DNA from: Adlercreutzia equolifaciens DSM 19450
GTDB lineage: Bacteria; Actinomycetota; Coriobacteriia; Coriobacteriales; Eggerthellaceae
NCBI RefSeq assembly: GCF_000478885.1
Contig: NC_022567.1
Location: forward strand, 1,860,001 to 1,924,000
Direction of reading: 5' to 3'
Length of the DNA stretch: 64,000 nucleotides
Part shown: positions 1 through 8,491 of the stretch, one piece after another
Layout of the letters: each line of letters opens with the position of its first letter
How positions within the stretch are numbered: position 1 is the first letter of the stretch
The notes under the pieces: generated by a model
Database searches by the model: none
What the model saw: the letters and a program-made list of their open reading frames with translations, nothing else
What the model was told of the DNA's origin: nothing
Program-made: the position numbers and the translations under genes

Positions 1-1
1 G

Positions 2-469
2 GCCGTGGGGCTCGATATGGAGGCCGTCAACTTCGACGACGGCTTCCTGCGCGTGTTCGGCAAGGGGTCCAAGGAGCGCATCGTGCCCATTGCCGGCGCG
101 GCCGAGCGCGCGCTGCGCCGGTATTTGGCCGAAGGGCGCCCGGCCCTCGCGCGCGCGGCCGCCAACCCGACCGCCGATGCTCTGGCTGCGGTGTTCCTGA
201 ACCAGCGGGGCGGCCGCCTCGGGCGCCAGAGCGTCTTCAACCTGGCGCGCAAGGCCGGCCGCGTCATCGGCCGCTACGATCTGCACCCCCACACCCTGCG
301 CCACTCGTTTGCCACCCACATGCTGAAGGGCGGCGCCGATCTGCGCGTGCTGCAGGAAATTCTGGGCCACGCCGACATGTCCACGCTGCAGGTGTACACG
401 CACCTCGACCGCACCCACCTCCACGAGGAATACGCCCACGCCCATCCCCGCGACAAAATGAATATCTAG
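2..469 (+). CDS. Tyrosine recombinase XerC/XerD-like, C-terminal part (5' end outside window)
   Basis: The reading frame is open at the left edge, so only the catalytic half is present. The visible protein has the core of a tyrosine recombinase: KGSKER with the conserved lysine, HTLRHSFATHML with the H-x-x-R motif, and LGHADMSTLQVYTHL with the second histidine and the nucleophilic tyrosine near the C-terminus. The first catalytic arginine would lie in the missing part. It probably resolves chromosome dimers or acts in site-specific recombination; XerC and XerD cannot be told apart from this fragment. Its stop codon overlaps the stop of the convergent asparaginase gene in a shared CTAG. Confidence 0.9.
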   Translation, partial: AVGLDMEAVNFDDGFLRVFGKGSKERIVPIAGAAERALRRYLAEGRPALARAAANPTADALAAVFLNQRGGRLGRQSVFNLARKAGRVIGRYDLHPHTLRHSFATHMLKGGADLRVLQEILGHADMSTLQVYTHLDRTHLHEEYAHAHPRDKMNI

Positions 470-1494
470 ACCGTCATCTCCCCGGCGAGGGGGCGCGCCA
501 CGGCGGCGGCCACCTCGGCCGCCGTGAGGCCCTGGCCGAACAAGTGCATGAGCTTGGTGAGGGCCGCCTCGCAGGTCATGTCGTAACCGGACACGACGCC
601 GGAGCGCGCCAGAGCGTCGCCGGTGGCGTAGCGTTTCTCCTCCACACCGCCCGCAGGGCACTGGGTCACGTTCACGACCACCTTTCCCGCGCGCACCGTA
701 TCGGTGATAAGCTCGGTGAACCACGACTCGGTGGGCGCGTTGCCGGCGCCGAACGTGCGCAGCACGACGGCCTTCACGGCCTTCGATTCCAGCTGGGGCC
801 GCAGCACCGCCTCGGTGATGCCGGGATACAGAAACACCACCGACACCGCATCGTCCATGGAAAGCGCCGGCGCCAGCGTCCCTCCCGCAGCGGGCCGGGC
901 GAGCAGGCGCTCGCGGAACACAATGTGCAGGTCCATGTCGGCCAAGGGCGGATAATTGAACGATTGGAAGGCGCCGAAGTTCGTGGAGCTGACCTTCGTC
1001 GCGCGGTTGCCGCGCCACAGATGGCGCCCGAAGGAGATGGTCACCTCCTGCACCATGGGCGCGCCGGCCTCGGTGCGGGCCGCGGCGATCTGCAGCGCCG
1101 TGATGAGGTTCTCGGTGCCGTCCTCGCGGATCTCGCCGATGGGCAGCTGGCTTCCCGTGAGCACCACCGGTTTGGCCAGACCGGGCAGCATGAACGAGAG
1201 CGCCGAGGCGGTGTAGGCCATGGTGTCGGTGCCGTGCAGCACGACGAAGCCGTCGAAGTCCTCGTAGCGGTCGGCGATCACGGACGCTATCCGGGCCCAG
1301 CAGGCCGGGTTCATGTTCGAGGAGTCGATGGGCGGATCCATCTCCACGTGATCGAGGTTAAAGCCGAGACGCCCGATCTTCGGCACGTTCTTCATCAGAT
1401 GATCGAAGCTGAAGGGCACGAGCGCGCCGGTGGAGAGATCCTCGGTCATGCCGATGGTGCCCCCCGTGTACACGATGAGAATGCGCGGTTGCAT
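466..1494 (-). CDS. ansA: L-asparaginase, cytosolic type I
   Basis: A 342-residue protein that should hydrolyse L-asparagine to aspartate and ammonia. The first threonine motif (YTGGTIGM, residues 8-15) and the second catalytic motif (HGTDTMAYTASAL, about residue 86) are both present, followed by a GAGNAP segment typical of the family. There is no signal peptide, which favours the cytosolic AnsA class. It is the last gene of a minus-strand operon after a TRIC-type channel; an AAAGGA ribosome binding site overlaps the upstream stop. The 3' end overlaps the convergent recombinase by 4 bases, leaving no room for a terminator between them. Confidence 0.92.
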   Translation of the reverse strand: MQPRILIVYTGGTIGMTEDLSTGALVPFSFDHLMKNVPKIGRLGFNLDHVEMDPPIDSSNMNPACWARIASVIADRYEDFDGFVVLHGTDTMAYTASALSFMLPGLAKPVVLTGSQLPIGEIREDGTENLITALQIAAARTEAGAPMVQEVTISFGRHLWRGNRATKVSSTNFGAFQSFNYPPLADMDLHIVFRERLLARPAAGGTLAPALSMDDAVSVVFLYPGITEAVLRPQLESKAVKAVVLRTFGAGNAPTESWFTELITDTVRAGKVVVNVTQCPAGGVEEKRYATGDALARSGVVSGYDMTCEAALTKLMHLFGQGLTAAEVAAAVARPLAGEMTV

Positions 1495-1497
1495 AAG

Positions 1498-2265
1498 CTA
1501 ATCCTTTCGATGGCGAAACCACGAGGCGCGGGTAGCGGGCTCCTTCTTGCGATGCAGGGTGGCGCGGCGAAACAGCTCGGCGCAGAAGTGCTTGGCCGTT
1601 CGCGCGCCACGGGCCACCTTCGGCGTGAGGTCGGCCTCGTCGGAGGTCTTCCAATCGTAGTACACCGACAGGTAACGCAGAAATACCACAGTGAACACGC
1701 AGGCTGCCGCCGCCAGCACAAGCGGTGCCTTCGCGAAAGCCATGGCCGCGAACACGAACGCGCCGCCGAATCCGGCCACCGCGTAGAAGTTCGAGCGCTG
1801 GAACACGCCCGGCGTCTCCCCCACCGAGATATCGCGCAGAGCGCCGCCGCCCACGCTGGTAAGCGCGCCCAAAATGACCACCATCACGAAGCCCTCCCCG
1901 CAAGCGAAGGCCTTGTTGGCCCCGGCCAGAGCGAACAGGGCCACCGAAAGCGCGTCGGCGAAGAACAGCACCTGGCCCGTGTGGCGAAACAGCCCCCGGA
2001 AGTAGAACACGAACACCGCCAGGCAGATGCATATGAGGATGACCTCGGGATATTCCATGAAGTAGACCCCGTGATCCTGCAGCAGCAGATCGCGGATGAT
2101 GCCGCCGCCGTAGGCCGTCACGAGCCCCAGCACAATGGTGCCCACGATGTCCAGCTTGCGATCGCAGGCGAAGATGGCCCCGGTGAGAACGCCCACGGCG
2201 ACGCTGAAGAAGTCGGCCCCGAAGGGCACCTGCAGGGCGCCTCCCCCGGCGAAGAGCTGCTCCAT
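1498..2265 (-). CDS. TRIC (UPF0126) family cation channel protein
   Basis: A 255-residue membrane protein with about seven hydrophobic segments. It contains the internal duplication of the prokaryotic TRIC/UPF0126 family: AYGGGIIRD in the first half and SVGGGALRD in the second. Prokaryotic TRIC proteins form trimeric monovalent-cation channels. The start lies 3 nt after the stop of the DUF1846 gene with no clear Shine-Dalgarno sequence, so translation is probably coupled. A charged cytoplasmic tail of about 60 residues follows the last helix. The substrate and the reason for co-transcription with asparaginase are unknown. Confidence 0.85.
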   Translation of the reverse strand: MEQLFAGGGALQVPFGADFFSVAVGVLTGAIFACDRKLDIVGTIVLGLVTAYGGGIIRDLLLQDHGVYFMEYPEVILICICLAVFVFYFRGLFRHTGQVLFFADALSVALFALAGANKAFACGEGFVMVVILGALTSVGGGALRDISVGETPGVFQRSNFYAVAGFGGAFVFAAMAFAKAPLVLAAAACVFTVVFLRYLSVYYDWKTSDEADLTPKVARGARTAKHFCAELFRRATLHRKKEPATRASWFRHRKD

Positions 2266-2268
2266 GGC

Positions 2269-3750
2269 TTATTTGTGGTAGTAGCGATGCTGCTCGTACT
2301 TCGGCTCGCAGCACACGTTGATGCCGAGCGTGCGGTAGAGCTTCTCGTCGGCCGCCGAAATGATGACCGAGAAGTAGGCGTCGCAGCCGCGCAGCTTGTC
2401 CACGTTGTCGATGAGCCTCTCCGCCAGCGGGTTGTGCACCGAGGAGATGGACAGCGCCAGCAGCGTCTCGTCGGAGTGCAGGCGCGGATTGTGGCTGCGC
2501 AGATGGGCGGTCTTCAAGTGGCAGATGGGCTCAAGCACGTCGTCGGAGATGACGTACAGCTCGTCGTCGACCCCCGAGACACCCTTGAGCGCATTCATGA
2601 GCAGAGCCGACGCCGCGCCGAGCAAATTGCCCGTCTTACCCGTGACCACGCGCCCGTCGGGCAGCACCATGGCGCCGGCGGGGCCTCCGGTGGTCTCCTC
2701 CTTCAGCAGCGCCGCGGAGCGGGCCGGCGAGAGGTTCTGGTTGATGCCCGCCTGGTTCATCAAAAGCTCGATCTTCTTCAGGGCCGCCTCGCCCACGCCC
2801 GTGCGCTTGATCTCCTCGGCCGTTTGGAAATAGCGGCGCACGATCTCGTTGTTGCCCGCCTCGCGGCACACGGCGTCATCGGAGATGGCGAGCCCCGCCA
2901 TGTTCACGCCCATGTCCGTGGGCGACTGGTACGGGCATGCGCCGGAGATGCGCTCCATCGTGGCGCGCAGCACCGGGAAGATCTCCACGTCGCGGTTGTA
3001 GTTCACCGTGGTCTCGCCATAGGCCTCCAGATGGAAGGGATCGATGATGTTGTCGTCGTCCAGATCGGCCGTGGCCGCCTCATAGGCGATGTTCACCGGA
3101 TGGGTGAGCGGCAAATTCCAAATGGGGAACGTCTCGTACTTCGCATAGCCGGCGGTGACCCCGCGCTTGTGCTCGTGATAGAGCTGCGAGAGGCAGGTGG
3201 CCATCTTGCCCGAGCCCGGACCGGGGGCTGTCACCACCACGAGCGGGCGCTCGGTCTCGATGTACTCGTTCTTGCCGAAGCCCTCATCCGAAACGATGTG
3301 ATCGATGTCGTTGGGGTACCCCGGAATGGGATAGTGCAGATAGCTCGTGATGCCCATGGCCGTGAGGCGGCGGCGGAACAGGTCGGCGTTGGGCTGGTTG
3401 GCATAGCGAGTGATGACGACCGAGCCCACCTTGAATCCCATGGAGCGGAAGATGTCCATGAGACGCAGCACGTCCTCATCGTAGGTGATACCCAAGTCCC
3501 CGCGCACCTTCGAGCGCTCGATATCGTTGGCGTTGATGGCGATGACGATCTCCACCTCGTCCTTCATCGACTGCAGCATGGAGATCTTCGTGTCAGGCTT
3601 GAAGCCGGGCAGCACGCGGGAGGCATGGTAGTCGTCGAAGAGCTTGCCGCCGAATTCCAGGTACAGCTTGCCACCGAACTGGTTGATGCGCTCGCGGATG
3701 CGCTCCGCCTGCAACTCGATGTATTTGTCGTTGTCGAAACCTTCGCGCAT
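2269..3750 (-). CDS. DUF1846 family protein
   Basis: A 493-residue soluble protein recognised as a member of the DUF1846 (COG4868) family by overall sequence, including the APGPGSGKMATCLSQLYHE segment that resembles a nucleotide-binding loop. The family is widespread in Firmicutes and anaerobic actinobacteria and its biochemical role is not established. The ATG at 3750 (MREGFDNDKY) is preferred over an upstream in-frame ATG because AAGGAG lies 9 nt before it. It is the first gene of an operon with the TRIC channel and asparaginase. Confidence 0.85.
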   Translation of the reverse strand: MREGFDNDKYIELQAERIRERINQFGGKLYLEFGGKLFDDYHASRVLPGFKPDTKISMLQSMKDEVEIVIAINANDIERSKVRGDLGITYDEDVLRLMDIFRSMGFKVGSVVITRYANQPNADLFRRRLTAMGITSYLHYPIPGYPNDIDHIVSDEGFGKNEYIETERPLVVVTAPGPGSGKMATCLSQLYHEHKRGVTAGYAKYETFPIWNLPLTHPVNIAYEAATADLDDDNIIDPFHLEAYGETTVNYNRDVEIFPVLRATMERISGACPYQSPTDMGVNMAGLAISDDAVCREAGNNEIVRRYFQTAEEIKRTGVGEAALKKIELLMNQAGINQNLSPARSAALLKEETTGGPAGAMVLPDGRVVTGKTGNLLGAASALLMNALKGVSGVDDELYVISDDVLEPICHLKTAHLRSHNPRLHSDETLLALSISSVHNPLAERLIDNVDKLRGCDAYFSVIISAADEKLYRTLGINVCCEPKYEQHRYYHK

Positions 3751-3954
3751 AGGGCGACACTCCTTCGCATGAATGGGACCGCGGCGGCGCCTCCGCAAAC
3801 GGGCACCGGCAACCGCCAGCGTCGATGACCGATCCAGTATAGCGCAGGCCCTCGTTTCGCCTCCGTTAAATCATCGCGTTCGCGTCTTTTGCACAGACGG
3901 CGCAACGCCCGGAGTTGGGGGCACTTGCCGACTATCGGACCGATCGCCGACACT

Positions 3955-5484
3955 CTACCGATCGGTAGCGCGTTCTATGAGGGTGATGAGCTCTTGGCGG
4001 GAATGGACGTCGCATTTTCCGTAGATGTGCTTGATGTGAGAACGCACGGTGTTGGTGGTGACGAACTGCAACTCCGCGATGAAGGCGGCAGAGCGACCTG
4101 CGGCGAACAGCCGCAGCACCTCGGTCTCCCGCGGCGACAGCCGGAACCGCTCGGCCACGAGGGTCACGCCCTGGCCGTAGGGGCCCGATGCCGCCGGATC
4201 GCGCACTGCTTCCGCATCGCCGACCTCCGCACTGGACACTGCACTGCCCGCGTCACATTCTATACCCGCAGCCTCCAAGGCTTCCGCACTCGCACCGCCC
4301 TCCGGCTCCCGCGCGGCGACCCCAGCCGCAGGTTCGCCGCCACGGCCCCACAGCAGATCGTTCACGTGCTTCTCGGTGAACACCCACACGGCGCACACGA
4401 GCAGCGCCAGGGCCAGCACCGCCGCCACCATACGCCCGTCGAGGGCGCCGGCATCGGCGGCCGCTTCCAGTGAGCAGCCCACCAGATAGCCCACGGTCTC
4501 GATCAGATAGAAGGCCGCGAGCAGCGACAGCGGCCGCACGCGCAGGGACAGAGCCAGCTCAGCCAGCACCAGATAGGTCGTCATCTCGAAGAGGGAATAG
4601 CCCGTGGACATGAGGGCGCTCGACAGGGGCGAGTAGCCGCCCTGGGCGAGGAACACGAGAAAGGCCGCAGTGGCGAAAGTGATGAGCGTCTTGGCCAGCA
4701 TGGCGACGAAAGCCGATCCGAGCAGCCCCGCCACGGCCACGAACAGCAGCACAGCGGCGAACTTAGTGCCCGTGATGACGCCGACGACCACCTCGATGTC
4801 CTGCTGGTAGAGCAGCTGCTGGAGAAAGCCGAAGCCCGCGGACACCACCGCCAGGCCCGCTACGAGGGAGGGCGGGAAGGAACCGATCCGCTTGAACACC
4901 GGGTCCGCACAGGGAGCCCACGCACCGCGCCTCCACGCTCGATAGGAAAGCCCTAAAGCCGCCGACCCGGCGACGAGGAGCGCGATGGCTCCGCCGAAGG
5001 GCGCCCCATCCCCAATAGCGGCCAGCGGCGCGTTGACGAGCGCACTGCCCACCACCGCACGGAGAACCCACAGAGACGAGCAGGAGCACAGCAGCTCGAG
5101 CACCATCACGGTAAGGAGCGCCGAGGCTCCCTGCACGCACGTAACGCCGATCCACGCAGAAGCGATGCCGTAAGCGCTGTCCGACGCACCCGCGCACAGC
5201 AGCATGCCGAGCACATTGGCAGCGGGCGCCACCGCGAAGAGCCACGGATGAGCGATTGCGCTGCCGATAGGTCGTGCTGCCGCGAACAGCAGCCCGTAGG
5301 CGGCTACCGAGAGCAGCTCCGGGCCCCCGAAGGCCGTAAGCGGCGGCCCCGGCGTTCCCGAGAGCGCCTGCAACGCCCCCACGGGAAAGGCCGAGGATGT
5401 CTCCATGGCCGCGAACAGCAGAGCCATGGCCCACACGAGGGGCATGGCCAGTGTTGCACGCGCTGTTTGCCAAGCGTTGTTCAC
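3955..5484 (-). CDS. LuxR-family regulator with N-terminal multi-helix membrane domain
   Basis: A 509-residue protein. The first 400 or so residues form about ten to twelve hydrophobic helices. The C-terminus (about residues 440-505) is a LuxR helix-turn-helix: LSPRETEVLRLFAAGRSAAF, then TTNTVRSHIKHIYGK. This membrane-sensor/LuxR architecture is abundant in Eggerthellaceae, where such genes usually lie next to reductase or transport genes. The GTG at 5484 is chosen because GGAAGGAGG lies 6 nt upstream; a GTG one codon earlier is possible. The gene is divergent from a Tat flavoprotein, so it probably controls it in response to a membrane signal. A 14-bp palindrome CTACCGATCGGTAG (3955-3968) covers its stop codon. 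Confidence 0.88.
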   Translation of the reverse strand: MNNAWQTARATLAMPLVWAMALLFAAMETSSAFPVGALQALSGTPGPPLTAFGGPELLSVAAYGLLFAAARPIGSAIAHPWLFAVAPAANVLGMLLCAGASDSAYGIASAWIGVTCVQGASALLTVMVLELLCSCSSLWVLRAVVGSALVNAPLAAIGDGAPFGGAIALLVAGSAALGLSYRAWRRGAWAPCADPVFKRIGSFPPSLVAGLAVVSAGFGFLQQLLYQQDIEVVVGVITGTKFAAVLLFVAVAGLLGSAFVAMLAKTLITFATAAFLVFLAQGGYSPLSSALMSTGYSLFEMTTYLVLAELALSLRVRPLSLLAAFYLIETVGYLVGCSLEAAADAGALDGRMVAAVLALALLVCAVWVFTEKHVNDLLWGRGGEPAAGVAAREPEGGASAEALEAAGIECDAGSAVSSAEVGDAEAVRDPAASGPYGQGVTLVAERFRLSPRETEVLRLFAAGRSAAFIAELQFVTTNTVRSHIKHIYGKCDVHSRQELITLIERATDR

Positions 5485-5733
5485 CACGTTCCTCCTTCCA
5501 GGGGCATTATGCCAGATAACGCCCCTCCCCTTTCTCAATTTCACCCAAAAGTGGGGATGGCCGAACACCCCGGTTAGCGACATTTTCATCAGTTTCGCGG
5601 TCTGGGCGACCAACCGCGATCGCCATAGGATGACGAAGGCACCCGCGCCAAAGCGACACGGATCCTTGCAAGGAGGCTCCGAAGCTGAAAACGGCGCAAG
5701 CCCCTTACGCTCAACGAGAAAGGATATGGGAGG

Positions 5734-7425
5734 ATGAGCACGATGCACGAAACCCGAAACGATACAGCGCTCTCGCGGCGCGGATTCTTCAAAGCGGCGG
5801 CCCTCGGCGGAGCCGGGCTGGCCGGCGCTGCCATGGTAGGCGGCTGCGCAGCCCCGTCTCCCTCGTCGGCCGGCGCCGCAACCAGCGACGACGGCCTCGC
5901 CGCCACTGGGGAGCCCTCGTTCCTCACGGCTCCCACGCCCATCGACGCCAGCGAGATCACCGAGACCATTGACACCGACGTGCTCGTCATCGGCTCGGGC
6001 ATCGCCGGCGCCGTCACCGCAAGCAGCTGCACCGAGCACGGCCTAAAGGTACTCCTCGTGGAGAAGGCCGAGGCCCCGCGCAACATCGGCCTCGACTACG
6101 GCCTCGTGAACCCCAGCATCATGGCCGAAAAGGACATCGAGCCCGTGGACGTCTACGAAGTGGCGCGTGACCATATGGAGAAGTCTTGCCATCGTTGCCG
6201 TGGCGACAAAGTCTATCGTTTCATGACCGAGTCGGGCGCAGCCGGCGACTGGTACCTCGAGAAGGCCCGCGGCTACGGGTTCGTGCCCGAGGTCATCGCC
6301 ATGAAGAGCAACAGCGACCACTTCAAGAACTATGTTCACGTCGTGGAACTGTGGCCGGACGAGGGCACCGTCACTGACGACGGAGATTGGTACGCGGCCA
6401 CGAAGGCCATGATCGCAAACCTCCAGCAGGAGGTGGTGGACGGCGGCGGCGAATACCGCAATCTCACCGAGGCTGTACAGCTTCTCACCGAAGACGGTCG
6501 CGTGACCGGCGCCGTGTGCAAGGGCAAGGACGGCTACCTCCAGGTGAACACCGCCAAGGGCGTCGTGCTGGCCGCCGGCGACTACGCAGCGGACCCCGAG
6601 ATGCTGGACTACTACACTGCCTGGGATTTCGACAGCTTCGATCCCGACTTCTTCATCAATGAGAGCACCGGCACCGGCGACGGCCACAAGATAGGACTAT
6701 GGGCCGGCGCCGCAATGCAACCCGGGCCGCATCCCCTCATGACCTTCATGGCCTACGCCTATTCCTACCTGCGCGTGAACAACCTGGGCCAGCGCTATGT
6801 CAACGAGGACACGGGTTACACCGGCGGTGGCAACGCGCAACTGATTCAGCCCGCGGGCGCCTCATGGGCCATTTGGGACGATAAGTGGCGAGAGGAGCTG
6901 CCAGCCCAGATGCCCTATGCTGGCGGCATGAGTTGGGATCAGGACGGCCGGCGCATCCAGGATCCGTGGACGCCGGAAGGCGAGGAGGAGCTCGCGTTCT
7001 CCTGGGAAATCGAGAGCGGCCTGCTCGTACAGGCCGATAGCTTGGAAGAGCTAGCCGGCGCCATGGGCCTTGCCCCCGAAGCCACGGACACCTTCCTCGC
7101 CACAGTGAAGCGCTACAACGAGCTCGTCGACGCGGGCGACACCGACTTCGGCAAACGCCCCGAGCTTATGGCGAAGATCGAGCAGCCGCCCTTCTACGGC
7201 CTGCGCATGAACGTGGAACTCGGCGTAAGTGTTGGAGGCCTCACCACGAACGCCGATTCCGAGTGCCTCACCGCAGCCGGCGAGGTCATCCCCGGGCTGT
7301 ACGCCGTGGGCAACAACGCCGGTGGCCTGTTCGGCATCGACTACAACGAGGTGACCATCCCGGGCATCTCCCTGGGCCGCTGCGTCACCTTCGGCTGGCT
7401 CCTCGGTCAGCATCTCGCGAAGTAG
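5734..7425 (+). CDS. Tat-exported FAD-dependent reductase (flavocytochrome c / fumarate reductase flavoprotein family)
   Basis: A 563-residue protein. Residues 14-45 hold a twin-arginine signal (SRRGFFKAAALGGAG) ending in a lipobox-like VGGC. An FAD Rossmann motif (VLVIGSGIAGAV, about residue 87) and the GQRYVNEDTG segment follow, as in fumarate- and urocanate-reductase-like flavoproteins. No CxxCH haem motif or FMN domain is present, so electrons must come from a separate carrier. It should reduce an organic terminal acceptor outside the membrane; the acceptor cannot be read from sequence. ATG is preceded by GGGAGG. The LuxR gene lies divergently 249 bp upstream. Confidence 0.88.
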   Translation: MSTMHETRNDTALSRRGFFKAAALGGAGLAGAAMVGGCAAPSPSSAGAATSDDGLAATGEPSFLTAPTPIDASEITETIDTDVLVIGSGIAGAVTASSCTEHGLKVLLVEKAEAPRNIGLDYGLVNPSIMAEKDIEPVDVYEVARDHMEKSCHRCRGDKVYRFMTESGAAGDWYLEKARGYGFVPEVIAMKSNSDHFKNYVHVVELWPDEGTVTDDGDWYAATKAMIANLQQEVVDGGGEYRNLTEAVQLLTEDGRVTGAVCKGKDGYLQVNTAKGVVLAAGDYAADPEMLDYYTAWDFDSFDPDFFINESTGTGDGHKIGLWAGAAMQPGPHPLMTFMAYAYSYLRVNNLGQRYVNEDTGYTGGGNAQLIQPAGASWAIWDDKWREELPAQMPYAGGMSWDQDGRRIQDPWTPEGEEELAFSWEIESGLLVQADSLEELAGAMGLAPEATDTFLATVKRYNELVDAGDTDFGKRPELMAKIEQPPFYGLRMNVELGVSVGGLTTNADSECLTAAGEVIPGLYAVGNNAGGLFGIDYNEVTIPGISLGRCVTFGWLLGQHLAK

Positions 7426-7612
7426 CCCCGACTTCGGACGGCTTCGCGGGCAGTTTCGCGCTCGGCGCCGCGGGCGACCCCATGTCCCGCGCCCCGAAAG
7501 CAACCTGCCTCCCCACGCGGCCGCGCCCCTCCGCTCCAGGGGCGCGGCCGTTTTGCGTGCCACGAGACCGCCATGGACCTTACGGGCGCTTTCGCAGTTG
7601 CTAGCCATAGAA

Positions 7613-7634
7613 AAGGGCCCCGATGGGGGCCCTT
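7613..7634 (-). terminator. Intrinsic terminator between convergent genes
   Basis: A 9-bp perfect stem AAGGGCCCC/GGGGCCCTT with a GATG loop. On the minus strand it is followed by TTTT, which fits termination of the DUF1269 gene; it may also stop transcription from the flavoprotein side. Confidence 0.75.
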
Positions 7635-7657
7635 AAAGAGCTCAGTCGCGACAAACG

Positions 7658-8146
7658 CTAGCACTTGCCGAGCTCGCACTTGAGCTCTTCCTCGTCCTTG
7701 ATGGACAGCGAGGTCTGCAGGATGTCGCCGCCGAAGGGGCGCATGGCCTCGGCGAACTTGTCCTCGGTCATGGAGCTGACCACCATGAACACGGCCGCCT
7801 CGTCCTTCTGGGTCAGCAGGTTGCGCACACGGTCCTGGAAGTCCTCGTCCACGCCGCGCTTCACGAAGAAGCCCGTGAGCGCGCCCAGGCCCGCGCCGAT
7901 GGCGGCGCCCCAGAAGGGGATGAGAAAGATGAGCCCGAACAGCATGCCCCAGAACAGACCCCACACGGTGGAGTTGCCGATGGGCTGGCCCGGCGTGACC
8001 ACGTCGAACTTGTCGTTGTCGCGGCGGGCGACCACGGCCACCGACTGGAGGTTCACGATGAAATCGTCGCCGAGGCTCAGCACCTCCTGATAGGCCTCCT
8101 TGGCCTTCTCCTCGGTGGGATAGCCCAAAACGAGCAGCGTAGACAT
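7658..8146 (-). CDS. DUF1269 family protein
   Basis: A 162-residue protein of the DUF1269 family. An N-terminal soluble alpha/beta part (TLLVLGYPTEEKAKEAYQEV) is followed by a glycine-rich hydrophobic segment of about 35 residues around 75-110 (WGLFWGMLFGLIFLIPFWGA) and a soluble C-terminal part ending in an acidic/lysine tail. The family has no defined role; the hydrophobic hairpin suggests membrane association. The ATG at 8146 is chosen over a longer upstream frame because GAAAGGA lies before it and the family begins here. It is transcribed alone, with a terminator downstream. Confidence 0.8.
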   Translation of the reverse strand: MSTLLVLGYPTEEKAKEAYQEVLSLGDDFIVNLQSVAVVARRDNDKFDVVTPGQPIGNSTVWGLFWGMLFGLIFLIPFWGAAIGAGLGALTGFFVKRGVDEDFQDRVRNLLTQKDEAAVFMVVSSMTEDKFAEAMRPFGGDILQTSLSIKDEEELKCELGKC

Positions 8147-8491
8147 AAGCGCGTCCTTTCTCTTGGAAACTGCGTTGACGCCCAGTCTAAAGATGACCCC
8201 GCAGCAAAGCGCAACGCGCCCGCGAACCGTCACTGCGCGGAAGGCACGCCGTTGTCGGCCCGTTATAGGATGCGCGACCGGATGGCGCGCGCCCATCTGC
8301 GCCTCCCTCACTGGCCGCCCGTTGCCCCGGTGCTCCCGACTCGTGTTTCGAACGCGTTACAACGTCGGCGCGTTTCATGTCGGAAACATTGGGGGCGTAG
8401 GCTGGTTAAGCGTTGGGAAGTCGCGCGGGCGCACGGCTTCGAGGCGCATGTTTCATGCCCGGGCGCGAGCCTGCGGCGGAAGGAGGCCGGC
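8147..8491. other. Divergent intergenic region before DUF1269 and pyrG
   Basis: This 345-bp GC-rich stretch must hold the promoters of the divergent DUF1269 and pyrG genes. I see no convincing -10/-35 pair, RNA gene or strong inverted repeat. The only clear signal is the pyrG ribosome binding site AAGGAGG about 6 nt before its ATG. Confidence 0.5.

Noticed and set aside
544..3828. A plus-strand open frame of nearly 1100 codons over the asparaginase-TRIC-DUF1846 operon
   Set aside because: It is an antisense shadow: composition is His/Arg/Gly-rich and it spans three real genes on the minus strand.
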